A stretch of 64,000 bases of DNA, from assembly GCF_000189255.1 (NCBI RefSeq), contig NZ_AEVS01000001.1:1-64000 (forward strand), in the 5' to 3' direction. A program made the position numbers and the translations under genes. Source of the DNA: Vibrio brasiliensis LMG 20546. GTDB taxonomy: Bacteria; Pseudomonadota; Gammaproteobacteria; Enterobacterales; Vibrionaceae. The notes under the pieces are model-generated. The model did no database searches. It worked only from the letters and a program-made list of their open reading frames with translations, and was not told the DNA's origin. How positions within the stretch are numbered: position 1 is the first letter of the stretch; the number at the start of each line of letters is the position of its first letter. Below, piece by piece: positions 1 through 8,827 of the stretch.

Positions 1-40
1 ACAAGAAATAACCACAACAAAATATTGTTTTAGTTGTTAA

Positions 41-84
41 TTGACATAAATCAATACTATCATAGAGGATATTCGCTATATAAT
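41..84 (+). promoter_or_regulatory. grcA promoter with FNR-type site
   Basis: TTGACATAAATCAA at 41-54 matches the FNR consensus TTGATnnnnATCAA at all but one position. A TATAAT -10 hexamer lies at 79-84, which puts the FNR site centre about 43 bp upstream of the expected start of transcription, the usual class II activating position. This fits anaerobic induction of grcA, as known for its E. coli homologue. Binding is inferred from sequence only. Confidence 0.75.
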
Positions 85-147
85 ACGTAGCTCAACAAAA
101 TTCGAAAGTTAACACCAATTAACCACTAAGTGGACTAGGAGATAGTA

Positions 148-525
148 ATGATCCAAGGTATTCAAATCACTAAAGCAGCAAACGACGATCTACTGAACTC
201 AATCTGGCTACTAGATAGCGAGAAGAACGAAGCGCGTTGTGTTGCAGCGACTGCAGGTTTTGAAGCAGACCAAGTTGTAGCGATCAACGAACTAGGCGAG
301 TACGAAAGCCGTGAAGTCGCTATCGAGACTGCACCTCGCATCGAAGGTGGTCAACACCTGAACGTTAACGTTCTTAAGCGTGAAACTCTAGAAGACGCTG
401 TTGCAAACCCAGAGAAGTACCCTCAGCTAACTATCCGCGTTTCTGGCTACGCAGTTCGTTTCAACTCGCTAACGACTGAACAACAACGTGACGTAATCGC
501 TCGTACTTTCACTGAGTCTCTATAA
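148..525 (+). CDS. grcA: Autonomous glycyl radical cofactor GrcA (YfiD)
   Basis: 125-residue protein ending in a glycyl-radical domain. The C-terminal motif [13 protein letters not shown] (about residues 97-109) is the radical-bearing signature shared with the C-terminus of pyruvate formate-lyase. In the known family GrcA replaces the oxidatively cleaved C-terminus of PflB and restores pyruvate formate-lyase activity in the cytosol. An AGGAG ribosome-binding site lies just before the ATG. The gene stands alone, behind an FNR-type promoter and before its own terminator, which agrees with expression when oxygen is low. Length is typical of the family (127 in E. coli). Confidence 0.97.
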   Translation: MIQGIQITKAANDDLLNSIWLLDSEKNEARCVAATAGFEADQVVAINELGEYESREVAIETAPRIEGGQHLNVNVLKRETLEDAVANPEKYPQLTIRVSGYAVRFNSLTTEQQRDVIARTFTESL

Positions 526-543
526 TTCTCAGTTAGTTATTTG

Positions 544-573
544 AAAAAGGCGCTCAATGAGCGCCTTTTTTTG
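544..573 (+). terminator. Rho-independent terminator of grcA
   Basis: Hairpin with arms AAGGCGCTC and GAGCGCCTT around an AAT loop, preceded by A residues and followed by a T run. It lies about 20 nt after the grcA stop codon. Confidence 0.9.
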
Positions 574-644
574 TATTAGGTCTACCCTACTTTATCCCGT
601 GTAAGGTACATTAATCTCACTCCCCCCTACACCGAGTTCATATC

Positions 645-1505
645 ATGCTATTGGAAGGCATCGAAACCTTACTGGTTTTGAGTAAAGCAAAGACGATGAG
701 TCGAACTGGCAGCTTACTCTATATAAGCCAGTCAGCGGTTAGCAAACGAATAGCTAATCTTGAGAGTAAACTTGGCAAGAAGTTAATCGTGCCAGATGGT
801 CGAAATGTTCAGCTCACTCAGGATGCAATCAATCTTATTGACAGCATTGGCCCAGCTTTCAATGAGCTTCAGGGGTTAATAAATGAGCAGCAAACGATGG
901 CGGATCAAAGCCTGTTGCGATTGGACTGTTCTGAAACCTTAGTCGCGGGTTATCTCTCTACAATTATCGGCCGCCATTTCCAGCAAGACCCGTACTTAAC
1001 ACTGACCACCAACCACACGCCAAGAATCGTAGAAAATGTCCAATCAGGTAAGGCACACATCGGTGTTTGTGCTGGTCACATGCCAAAACAGAGTCACCTG
1101 ATGCAATTCCACTTACTGGATGAACCATTTTCGATTGTGTTTAGCCACAAGCTTGAGGCGCTGCCCAAAACGATCATCACCAATGATCTCAATAACCCTG
1201 CTAATAGCTATCAGCTTGAGATCTTAGCCAGGTTGAACATAACGCCCATCATGGAAATGGACTCCTACTCTGCTGCCGCTCAGTTAGCCATTGAAGGGAT
1301 AGCGCCCGCCTTGGTGCCGATTTCCGTCATTAAGGCGATGAAGATTGATCCTGAGCACTGCTCGCACTTTGAGCAGCTCACACCTCTATACCGACCAATC
1401 CATATTTGCTGTCGAGCCTCTTCTTATCAGAACCCGAGAATCAAATCAGTGATAACAGCCATTGCTGATGCTGTTCCCAAAGCAGCTTCAATGCCATTAG
1501 CATAG
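645..1505 (+). CDS. LysR-family transcriptional regulator
   Basis: 286 residues with the LysR layout: an N-terminal winged helix-turn-helix (about residues 3-60, with SQSAVSKRIANLESKLGKKL as the recognition region) followed by a periplasmic-binding-protein-like effector domain from about residue 90. The target and ligand are not recognisable. It converges on a TauE/SafE-like permease gene, and their 3' ends overlap by 65 bp on opposite strands, so the LysR tail and the permease tail are coded by the same DNA. LysR regulators often control a neighbouring gene, so the permease is a possible target, but no operator was identified. No terminator was found after it. Confidence 0.9.
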   Translation: MLLEGIETLLVLSKAKTMSRTGSLLYISQSAVSKRIANLESKLGKKLIVPDGRNVQLTQDAINLIDSIGPAFNELQGLINEQQTMADQSLLRLDCSETLVAGYLSTIIGRHFQQDPYLTLTTNHTPRIVENVQSGKAHIGVCAGHMPKQSHLMQFHLLDEPFSIVFSHKLEALPKTIITNDLNNPANSYQLEILARLNITPIMEMDSYSAAAQLAIEGIAPALVPISVIKAMKIDPEHCSHFEQLTPLYRPIHICCRASSYQNPRIKSVITAIADAVPKAASMPLA

Positions 1506-2220
1506 ACATGGTGATCACCAGAGGGCGAATCCATTTTTGCCCTTTAGTTACCACTACCTTAGCGCCTAGTTGAGCACCAATAAATCCTCCTATCGCCATC
1601 ACTAAGCCCAGCTCCCAAACAGGTAAACCAGCCAGAATAAAAAACAGCAGTGCGGCAATATTAGAAGTGAAGTTAAGCACCTTGGTACGCGCGGTTGCAT
1701 CCACCAGAGAGAAATGACCTAAAGCGACAAAGCAAACCGTAAAGATGGAGCCTGTTCCCGGCCCGAAAAAACCGTCATAAAAGCCCACACCACTACCAAC
1801 ACTGAAAGCAAACATGGCTTCAGAGATCTTCGCTTCACCAGAGTGCTGCCTAGTTTTAGGCATCAGAAGAAAGTAGAGAGAAATAGCGACCAGTAAAATC
1901 GGTATCAGACTCGTCAGTACACCCGCATCTATATACTGCACGGCCTCGGCACCAACCGCCGAACCAATAAACGTACAAACAATAGCAAGACGCATCTCTT
2001 TAATACTGACGATGCCGTTACGAACGAAATACCAACTGGCTGAAAAGCTGCCAAATGAGCTTTGCAGCTTATTGGTCGCAAGAGCATGGGTTGGGGGAAC
2101 ACCCGCGGCCAGAAGCGCTGGTAGAGTTAATAAGCCACCGCCACCAGCCATAGCATCAATAAAGCCTGCTGCCGTAGCAACAAAGAAAAGAATCGTCAGT
2201 ATTTCGAGTGTGAGTTCCAT
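1441..2220 (-). CDS. TauE/SafE-family membrane permease (YfcA-like)
   Basis: 259-residue hydrophobic protein with about eight membrane segments, an early glycine-rich motif (GFIDAMAGGGGLLTLPALLAAG, residues 19-40) and a second related half around GFYDGFFGPGTGS. This duplicated arrangement is typical of the TauE/SafE (DUF81, COG0730) family, whose members are inner-membrane exporters or importers of sulfur-containing organic anions such as sulfite or sulfoacetate. The actual substrate cannot be told from sequence; it is closest in feel to E. coli YfcA. Its 3' end overlaps the opposite-strand LysR gene by 65 bp. It is probably a single-gene unit with its promoter in 2221-2332. Confidence 0.88.
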   Translation of the reverse strand: MELTLEILTILFFVATAAGFIDAMAGGGGLLTLPALLAAGVPPTHALATNKLQSSFGSFSASWYFVRNGIVSIKEMRLAIVCTFIGSAVGAEAVQYIDAGVLTSLIPILLVAISLYFLLMPKTRQHSGEAKISEAMFAFSVGSGVGFYDGFFGPGTGSIFTVCFVALGHFSLVDATARTKVLNFTSNIAALLFFILAGLPVWELGLVMAIGGFIGAQLGAKVVVTKGQKWIRPLVITMSMLMALKLLWEQHQQWLLSLI

Positions 2221-2331
2221 TGCCTATCAATTGGTTATCTATATCTTCCACTCAAAATATCACTAAGTTAATAATTCTTTTAGAGAAAGATTCGACTTTA
2301 ACTCATTCCCAATTTTCAATAATGAACAGAC

Positions 2332-2358
2332 AAAAAAGCCCGCTCAAAAGAGCGGGCA
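2332..2358 (-). terminator. Terminator of the carAB operon
   Basis: On the minus strand the arms GCCCGCTC and GAGCGGGC enclose a short T-rich loop and are followed by TTTTTTG. It lies about 45 nt after the carB stop. A second small hairpin (arms TAGGCTC at 2373-2379 and GAGCCTA at 2386-2392) sits between the stop codon and this terminator. Confidence 0.88.
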
Positions 2359-2402
2359 ATGAGGTTGTCATATAGGCTCCGTTGCGAGCCTATTGATTGT
2401 TA

Positions 2403-5400
2403 TTACGCTTCGTTCTCTGCTACTTTAGCGTGTAGCTCCTGAACTGAAGTTACCGACGTTTTAGCGTCAGCAGTGTGAGCCATACATACCGCAAATGCAG
2501 CATTCAAGGTTGTTGTGTAGTTCACTTTCTCAGCCAGCGCACCACGACGTAGTACTTTTGAATCCTCAATCGCTTGACGACCAGCAGCCGTGTTTACGAT
2601 GTAGGTGTACTCGTTGTTCTTGATACGGTCAAGAATGTGTGGACGGCCTTCATGTACCTTGTTCACTAGACGTGGGTTGATACCTGCTTCGCCTAGGATG
2701 ACTGCTGTACCGTGCGTTGCATCCAGTTGGTAACCAAGCTTAGTTAGCTTAGATGCCAGGTCTACGACACGCTGCTTATCGCCTTCACGAACAGACAGTA
2801 GTGCACGACCACCTTCTGGGTACACTGCGCCACAACCTAATTCCGCTTTCGCGTAAGCTTCTGCGAACGTTGCACCGACACCCATTACCTCACCAGTAGA
2901 GCGCATTTCTGGGCCTAACAGTGGGTCAACACCCGGGAACTTGTTGAACGGAAGTACCACTTCTTTCACTGAGTAGTAAGGTGGGATGATTTCTTTAGTA
3001 AAGCCCTGAGACTCTAGAGATTGACCCGCCATCACACGTGCAGCGATTTTCGCTAGTGGTGCGCCAGTTGCTTTAGATACGAATGGTACTGTTCGAGCAG
3101 CACGCGGGTTTACTTCGATTAGGTAAACTTCGTTATCTTTGACAGCGAACTGAGTGTTCATCAGACCACGTACACCAAGTTCGAAAGCTAGCTTCTCAAC
3201 TTGCTCACGCATCTTATCCTGGATTTCCTGACTTAGTGTGTAAGCAGGTAATGAACATGCTGAGTCACCTGAGTGAACACCCGCTTGCTCGATATGCTCC
3301 ATGATACCGCCGATTACTACGCGCTCACCGTCACAGATAGCATCGATATCTACTTCAGTTGCGTCGTCTAGGAAACGGTCTAGAAGAACTGGGGATTCGT
3401 TCGATACGCTCACTGCTTCGTTAAAGTAGCGACGTAGGTCTTGCTCGTCGTAGACGATTTCCATTGCGCGACCACCAAGTACGTATGAAGGACGCACAAC
3501 AAGTGGGAAGCCAATTTCTTTCGACTTTTCAACCGCTTGCTCAATAGTCGTTACTGTCGCGTTTTCTGGTTGTAGAAGACCAAGACGGTCAACTGCTGCC
3601 TGGAAGCGCTCACGGTCTTCTGCACGGTCAATCGCATCAGGGCTGGTACCAATGATTGGCACACCTGCTGCTTCTAGAGCTCGAGCCAGTTTAAGTGGAG
3701 TCTGACCACCGTACTGAACGATAACGCCTTTTGGCTTCTCAACACGGACGATTGAAAGAACATCTTCAAGAGTTACAGGTTCAAAGTACAGACGGTCTGA
3801 AGTGTCGTAGTCAGTAGAAACTGTCTCAGGGTTACAGTTAACCATGATTGTTTCGTAACCATCTTCACGCAGTGCTAGTGAAGCGTGTACACAACAGTAG
3901 TCAAATTCAATACCTTGGCCGATACGGTTTGGACCACCGCCAAGAACCATGATCTTATCTTTGTCTGTCGGCTGCGCTTCACACTCTTCATCGTAAGATG
4001 AGTACATGTAAGCGGTGTCAGAAGAGAACTCAGCCGCACAAGTATCAACGCGTTTGTATACTGGGTGGATATCGTACTGGTCACGCAGGCGACGAATTTC
4101 GTTTTCAGATACACCAAGAATTGAAGATAGACGAGCATCTGAGAAACCTTTACGTTTCATCTTACGTAGCACATCTTCAGTCAAGCCAGCAAAACCGCCT
4201 GCCTTAACTTGGTTTTCCAGATTAACCAGTTCTTCAATCTGAACCAGGAACCAACGGTCAATTGCCGTTAGATTGAATACGCCATCTACTGACATACCTG
4301 CACGGAATGCGTCTGCGATGTACCAGATACGCTCAGCGCCAGCTTCTTTGAGTTCATGACGAATTGTTGTTAGTGCATCAGGCGCATCCAGATCAACCAT
4401 TTCGTCAAAACCGTTGGCACCAACTTCAAGGCCACGAAGTGCTTTTTGTAGAGATTCTTGTTGGTTACGACCAATAGCCATAACCTCACCCACTGACTTC
4501 ATCTGAGTCGTCAGACGGTCGTTAGCACCAGCAAATTTCTCGAAGTTAAAGCGAGGAATCTTAGTCACTACGTAGTCGATTGTTGGTTCGAATGATGCCG
4601 GAGTCGCACCACCAGTGATGTCGTTTTGTAGCTCATCAAGAGTGAAGCCAACTGCCAGTTTCGCTGCAATCTTAGCGATTGGGAAACCTGTTGCTTTAGA
4701 AGCAAGAGCAGAAGAACGAGATACACGTGGGTTCATCTCGATGATAACCATACGGCCATCTTTCGGGTTAATACCAAACTGTACGTTTGAACCACCTGTC
4801 TCAACACCGATTTCGCGCAATACCGCTAGAGATGCGTTACGCATCAACTGGTATTCTTTATCAGTCAGAGTCTGTGCTGGTGCTACTGTAATTGAGTCAC
4901 CAGTGTGGATGCCCATTGGGTCGAAGTTTTCGATAGAACATACGATGATACAGTTGTCCGCTTTGTCACGAACCACTTCCATCTCATACTCTTTCCAACC
5001 GATTAGTGATTCATCGATTAGAAGTTCGTTAGTTGGCGACAGGTCCAGACCACGACGACAAATCTCTTCGAACTCTTCTTTGTTATAAGCGATACCACCA
5101 CCAGTACCACCCATAGTGAATGACGGACGGATGATACATGGGAAGCCAACCATATCGAGAACGCCATAAGCTTCTTCCATGCTCTTCGCTGTATCAGCAC
5201 GAGGACACTCAAGGCCGATAGACTTCATCGCTTTATCGAAACGAGAACGGTCTTCTGCTTTGTCGATTGCGTCCGCTGTTGCACCAATCATTTCTACGCC
5301 GAACTCTGCAAGTACGCCGTGTTTCTCAAGGTCTAGTGCACAGTTAAGAGCAGTCTGACCACCCATTGTTGGTAGTACTGCATCTGGGCGCTCTTTCTCG

Positions 5401-5633
5401 ATGATCTTACGAACAACTTCCCATTGGATTGGTTCGATGTAAGTTGCATCCGCCATGTCCGGGTCAGTCATGATGGTCGCAGGGTTAGAGTTAACAAGAA
5501 TTACTCGGTAACCCTCTTCACGCAGTGCTTTACATGCTTGTGCACCAGAGTAGTCAAACTCACATGCCTGACCAATAACAATCGGGCCTGCACCTAGAAT
5601 TAGAATACTTTTTAAGTCAGTACGTTTTGGCAT
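2403..5633 (-). CDS. carB: Carbamoyl-phosphate synthase large subunit
   Basis: 1076 residues, full family length. With CarA it makes carbamoyl phosphate from glutamine, bicarbonate and 2 ATP, for both arginine and pyrimidine synthesis in the cytosol. Two homologous ATP-grasp halves are visible, opening with [20 protein letters not shown] near residue 11 and [20 protein letters not shown] near residue 563; the oligomerisation region lies between them and the C-terminal MGS-like allosteric domain follows residue 935. It follows carA with a 16 bp gap, so the two are one transcript. No anomalies are seen. Confidence 0.98.
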   Translation of the reverse strand: MPKRTDLKSILILGAGPIVIGQACEFDYSGAQACKALREEGYRVILVNSNPATIMTDPDMADATYIEPIQWEVVRKIIEKERPDAVLPTMGGQTALNCALDLEKHGVLAEFGVEMIGATADAIDKAEDRSRFDKAMKSIGLECPRADTAKSMEEAYGVLDMVGFPCIIRPSFTMGGTGGGIAYNKEEFEEICRRGLDLSPTNELLIDESLIGWKEYEMEVVRDKADNCIIVCSIENFDPMGIHTGDSITVAPAQTLTDKEYQLMRNASLAVLREIGVETGGSNVQFGINPKDGRMVIIEMNPRVSRSSALASKATGFPIAKIAAKLAVGFTLDELQNDITGGATPASFEPTIDYVVTKIPRFNFEKFAGANDRLTTQMKSVGEVMAIGRNQQESLQKALRGLEVGANGFDEMVDLDAPDALTTIRHELKEAGAERIWYIADAFRAGMSVDGVFNLTAIDRWFLVQIEELVNLENQVKAGGFAGLTEDVLRKMKRKGFSDARLSSILGVSENEIRRLRDQYDIHPVYKRVDTCAAEFSSDTAYMYSSYDEECEAQPTDKDKIMVLGGGPNRIGQGIEFDYCCVHASLALREDGYETIMVNCNPETVSTDYDTSDRLYFEPVTLEDVLSIVRVEKPKGVIVQYGGQTPLKLARALEAAGVPIIGTSPDAIDRAEDRERFQAAVDRLGLLQPENATVTTIEQAVEKSKEIGFPLVVRPSYVLGGRAMEIVYDEQDLRRYFNEAVSVSNESPVLLDRFLDDATEVDIDAICDGERVVIGGIMEHIEQAGVHSGDSACSLPAYTLSQEIQDKMREQVEKLAFELGVRGLMNTQFAVKDNEVYLIEVNPRAARTVPFVSKATGAPLAKIAARVMAGQSLESQGFTKEIIPPYYSVKEVVLPFNKFPGVDPLLGPEMRSTGEVMGVGATFAEAYAKAELGCGAVYPEGGRALLSVREGDKQRVVDLASKLTKLGYQLDATHGTAVILGEAGINPRLVNKVHEGRPHILDRIKNNEYTYIVNTAAGRQAIEDSKVLRRGALAEKVNYTTTLNAAFAVCMAHTADAKTSVTSVQELHAKVAENEA

Positions 5634-5649
5634 TCTCTACTACTCCGAA

Positions 5650-6789
5650 TTAAGCGCTGTGTTGTTTGATTAGTTCGATAAAGTGGTCAAATAGCGGAGC
5701 CGCGTCGTGTGGACCTGGGCTTGCTTCTGGGTGACCTTGGAAGCTAAATGCTGGCTTATCTGTGCGGTGGATACCTTGTAGAGAGCCATCAAATAGTGAC
5801 ACGTGAGTTGCACGTAGGTTCTCAGGCAGTGTCGCTTCATCAGCTGCGAAACCATGGTTCTGAGAAGTAATCATTACAACGTTGCGATCCAAGTCTTTAA
5901 CCGGGTGGTTTGCACCGTGGTGACCAAACTTCATCTTCACTGTCTTAGCACCTGACGCCAGAGCCAGGATTTGGTGCCCCAGACAGATACCAAAGATTGG
6001 CAGGCCTTTCTCTAGGAATACTTTTGTTGCTTCAATTGCGTAAGTACATGGTTCTGGGTCACCAGGGCCATTCGATAGGAATACGCCATCTGGGTTTAGA
6101 GCCAATACTTCTTCTGCACTTGTTTCTGCAGGTACAACCGTTAGGCGGCAGCCTCGGTCAACAAGCATGCGCAGGATGTTACGTTTCGCTCCGAAGTCGT
6201 AGGCAACAACGTGATATGGCAACTCGCTGTCGTCTTGCGCTTCAGGAAGTCCACCCTCAAGCGTCCACGAACCTTGTTTCCATTGATACGCTTCTTTTGT
6301 TGTAACTTCTTTCGCAAGGTCCATACCTTTTAGGCCAGGGAATTCTTTCGCTTTAGCCAGAGCTAGAGCCTCGTCTAAGTTGTTACCTGCAACGATACAA
6401 CCGTTCTGTGCACCTTTCTCACGCAGGATGCGCGTAAGTTTACGCGTATCGATATCAGCGATGCCGACGATATTTTGCGACTTAAGGTAATCAGAAAGAG
6501 TTTGTTCGTTACGGAAGTTAGAAGCGATAAGAGGAAGATCGCGAATCACAAGGCCTTGTGCGTGGATTGAAGAAGATTCTTCGTCTTCGGTATTAGTACC
6601 GGTATTGCCAATGTGAGGATAAGTAAGGGTGACGATCTGTTGTGAATAGGAAGGATCAGTGAGGATTTCTTGGTACCCCGTCATCGAGGTATTAAAAACA
6701 ACTTCACCAACGGATGTACCATCTGCTCCAATGGAAACACCGCGGAACACTGTCCCATCTTCTAGGACTAACAGTGCTGATTTACTCAA
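5650..6789 (-). CDS. carA: Carbamoyl-phosphate synthase small (glutaminase) subunit
   Basis: 379 residues. The N-terminal half is the CPSase small-subunit domain; the C-terminal half is a class I glutamine amidotransferase with SNGPGDP, the catalytic-cysteine motif FGICLGHQ, and [10 protein letters not shown] containing the catalytic His and neighbouring acid. It releases ammonia from glutamine and passes it to CarB. A GGAGG ribosome-binding site precedes the start. It is the first gene of carAB and is preceded by a 0.5 kb control region that carries a consensus promoter and arginine- and purine-repressor-like sites. Confidence 0.98.
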   Translation of the reverse strand: MSKSALLVLEDGTVFRGVSIGADGTSVGEVVFNTSMTGYQEILTDPSYSQQIVTLTYPHIGNTGTNTEDEESSSIHAQGLVIRDLPLIASNFRNEQTLSDYLKSQNIVGIADIDTRKLTRILREKGAQNGCIVAGNNLDEALALAKAKEFPGLKGMDLAKEVTTKEAYQWKQGSWTLEGGLPEAQDDSELPYHVVAYDFGAKRNILRMLVDRGCRLTVVPAETSAEEVLALNPDGVFLSNGPGDPEPCTYAIEATKVFLEKGLPIFGICLGHQILALASGAKTVKMKFGHHGANHPVKDLDRNVVMITSQNHGFAADEATLPENLRATHVSLFDGSLQGIHRTDKPAFSFQGHPEASPGPHDAAPLFDHFIELIKQHSA

Positions 6790-6799
6790 GACAACCTCC

Positions 6800-6834
6800 A
6801 GAATAAAAATGCAAAAATAATAAATTTAACTGCA
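6800..6834 (-). promoter_or_regulatory. Candidate tandem ArgR (ARG) boxes of carAB
   Basis: Read on the minus strand, two ARG-box-like cores TGCAGTTAAATTTA (6821-6834) and TGCATTTTTATTCT (6800-6813) lie with centres exactly 21 bp apart, the spacing of paired E. coli ARG boxes (consensus arms TGAAT and ATTCA around four A/T). The arms match 7/10 and 8/10. They sit in the leader close to the ribosome-binding site rather than over the promoter seen here. ArgR control of carAB is established in E. coli; here it is inferred. Confidence 0.5.
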
Positions 6835-6894
6835 AATTTGCCTTCCATGGCGCAATAAAAAAGCGCGAATAGGTATTTTAGACAAATTGGCGGT

Positions 6895-6923
6895 ATTTTA
6901 ATTAGGCTTGAGCACAGTGTCAA
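6895..6923 (-). promoter_or_regulatory. Sigma-70 promoter of carAB
   Basis: On the minus strand a perfect -35 TTGACA (6918-6923) and a -10 TAAAAT (6895-6900) are separated by exactly 17 bp. Transcription would start near 6888, giving a leader of about 100 nt before carA. Confidence 0.75.
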
Positions 6924-7234
6924 CATGAGGGTGAAAATAAATTTATAATTTATAGCAGTTAAAACCAAAAACAGTTTTAGACTGCCAAAAAAGCAAGTTT
7001 AGTTGCGATTGCCAAACCAGATTGACCCAGTTAGAAAATTCCCACTAATTGTAATGCTTTTCAGATCACACTTTTTTATTCACAATTTGCGCAAACGTTG
7101 CACAACAAAAGTTTAATGCGATTTATAAGCACTTCAAATAAAAAACACATCGTAACCACCATAAATAACACCAAACAATTGCATTTTAGCCACTACTGTT
7201 AAGGGTATAGTAAACGCTATTTTATCGCAGATAT
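6924..7234. other. Intergenic region upstream of carAB, with PurR-like box
   Basis: A/T-rich, no credible gene. The only recognisable element is GCGCAAACGTTGCACA at 7089-7104, whose core GCAAACGTT matches the PurR operator consensus (ACGCAAACGTTTTCNT); E. coli carAB is repressed by PurR from an upstream site. The match weakens in the right half. A lone ARG-like half site lies near 7069-7083. The rest shows no structure I can name. Confidence 0.4.
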
Positions 7235-7260
7235 AAAAAACGCCGGGCAAGCCCAGCGCA
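7232..7260 (-). terminator. Terminator of dapB
   Basis: Minus strand: arms CGCTGGGC and GCCCGGCG around a TT loop (one G-T wobble) followed by TTTTTTAT. It lies about 55 nt after the dapB stop codon and separates dapB from carAB. Confidence 0.85.
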
Positions 7261-7315
7261 TAATTATTTATTCTTAGCTATATAAGTTGGCAAAGGTTAG
7301 CCAAATCAACACTCA

Positions 7316-8164
<849 letters not shown>

Positions 8165-8217
8165 CTATTCCAATCTGTTTCAATAAACTATCAACATTCG
8201 CCATCAGTGGCTAGAGT

Positions 8218-8616
8218 CTAAGCAAACTCTTTTACTACTCGCTCTAAAATCGGCACGTTAGCTTCTGGGAAGGCATAGTCCGCAAGTTGCTTGATATCGA
8301 CCCACTCACCTTGCTGACCCTCTTTACCATAAGGCTGGCCTTCAAACTGGGTCACTGTGATGAAATCAAACTTAAGCGCCTTATCTGAGTAATCAAACTC
8401 TAGATGTTCAAACAATTGCTGTTCGGTGGTGGTAATACCTATCTCTTCTTCTAACTCACGCACCATCGCCTGCTGGATAGTTTCACCTTGCTCCACTTTG
8501 CCACCAGGAAACTCCCAAAAGCCTCCTTTGTGTTTGTCATCGGGACGCTTAGTAATAAACACCTGAGACTTATCTTGATTGAAGATAATTCCTGCCACGA
8601 TATGAATTCGTTTCAT
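8218..8616 (-). CDS. mutT: 8-oxo-dGTP diphosphatase MutT
   Basis: 132-residue Nudix hydrolase. The Nudix box is complete: GGKVEQGETIQQAMVRELEE, then EIGI (about residues 38-61). In the known family it hydrolyses 8-oxo-dGTP to the monophosphate and so prevents A:T to C:G transversions. The position downstream of secA on the same strand matches E. coli, where mutT also follows secA. Here a terminator and an ERIC-like palindrome lie between them, so mutT probably has its own promoter. Confidence 0.95.
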   Translation of the reverse strand: MKRIHIVAGIIFNQDKSQVFITKRPDDKHKGGFWEFPGGKVEQGETIQQAMVRELEEEIGITTTEQQLFEHLEFDYSDKALKFDFITVTQFEGQPYGKEGQQGEWVDIKQLADYAFPEANVPILERVVKEFA

Positions 8617-8687
8617 CAGACTTCCTATTTACTTTCCATTGTCATGCCCTGCATTGAGGCTGACTATTGCTGAGATAACCATTAGAT

Positions 8688-8715
8688 ACAAAAAGAGCCG
8701 CCTAAGCGACTCTTA
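8688..8715 (-). terminator. Terminator of secA
   Basis: Minus strand: arms AAGAGTCGC and GCGGCTCTT (one T-G wobble) around TTAG, followed by TTTTTG. It lies past the ERIC-like repeat, about 110 nt downstream of the secA stop. Confidence 0.8.
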
Positions 8716-8737
8716 TTTAAACCTTGTTTGAGGCAAA

Positions 8738-8821
8738 GCTGTAATGGTTGAGAACAAGGAGGCGACGCGGAGTTTACGTGAGTAAATGAGCATCGCCGAC
8801 ACAGTTATCAGCCTTTACGGC
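8738..8821. repeat. ERIC-like (IRU) imperfect palindrome
   Basis: An 84 bp imperfect palindrome centred on 8779.5. The outer arms 8738-8755 and 8804-8821 match at 14 of 18 positions, the inner arms GGCGA (8761-8765) and TCGCC (8793-8797) pair, and the centre is TTTACgtgaGTAAA (8773-8786). The central block (GGAGTTTACGTGAGTAAATGAG) resembles the conserved ERIC centre around GGAGCTTACATAAGTAAGTGA. ERIC elements are known in enterobacteria and Vibrio as non-coding intergenic repeats of about 127 bp. It lies between the secA stop and the secA terminator, so it would be transcribed into the secA 3' UTR. Confidence 0.65.
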
Positions 8822-8827
8822 AAAGCA

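Noticed and set aside
4615-5088. 157-codon ORF antisense to carB
   Set aside because: Shadow of carB with no domain, start site or spacing to support it.
6786-6968. 60-codon ORF ahead of carA on the minus strand
   Set aside because: It begins upstream of the predicted carAB promoter, is built from A/T-rich control DNA and overlaps the carA start region.
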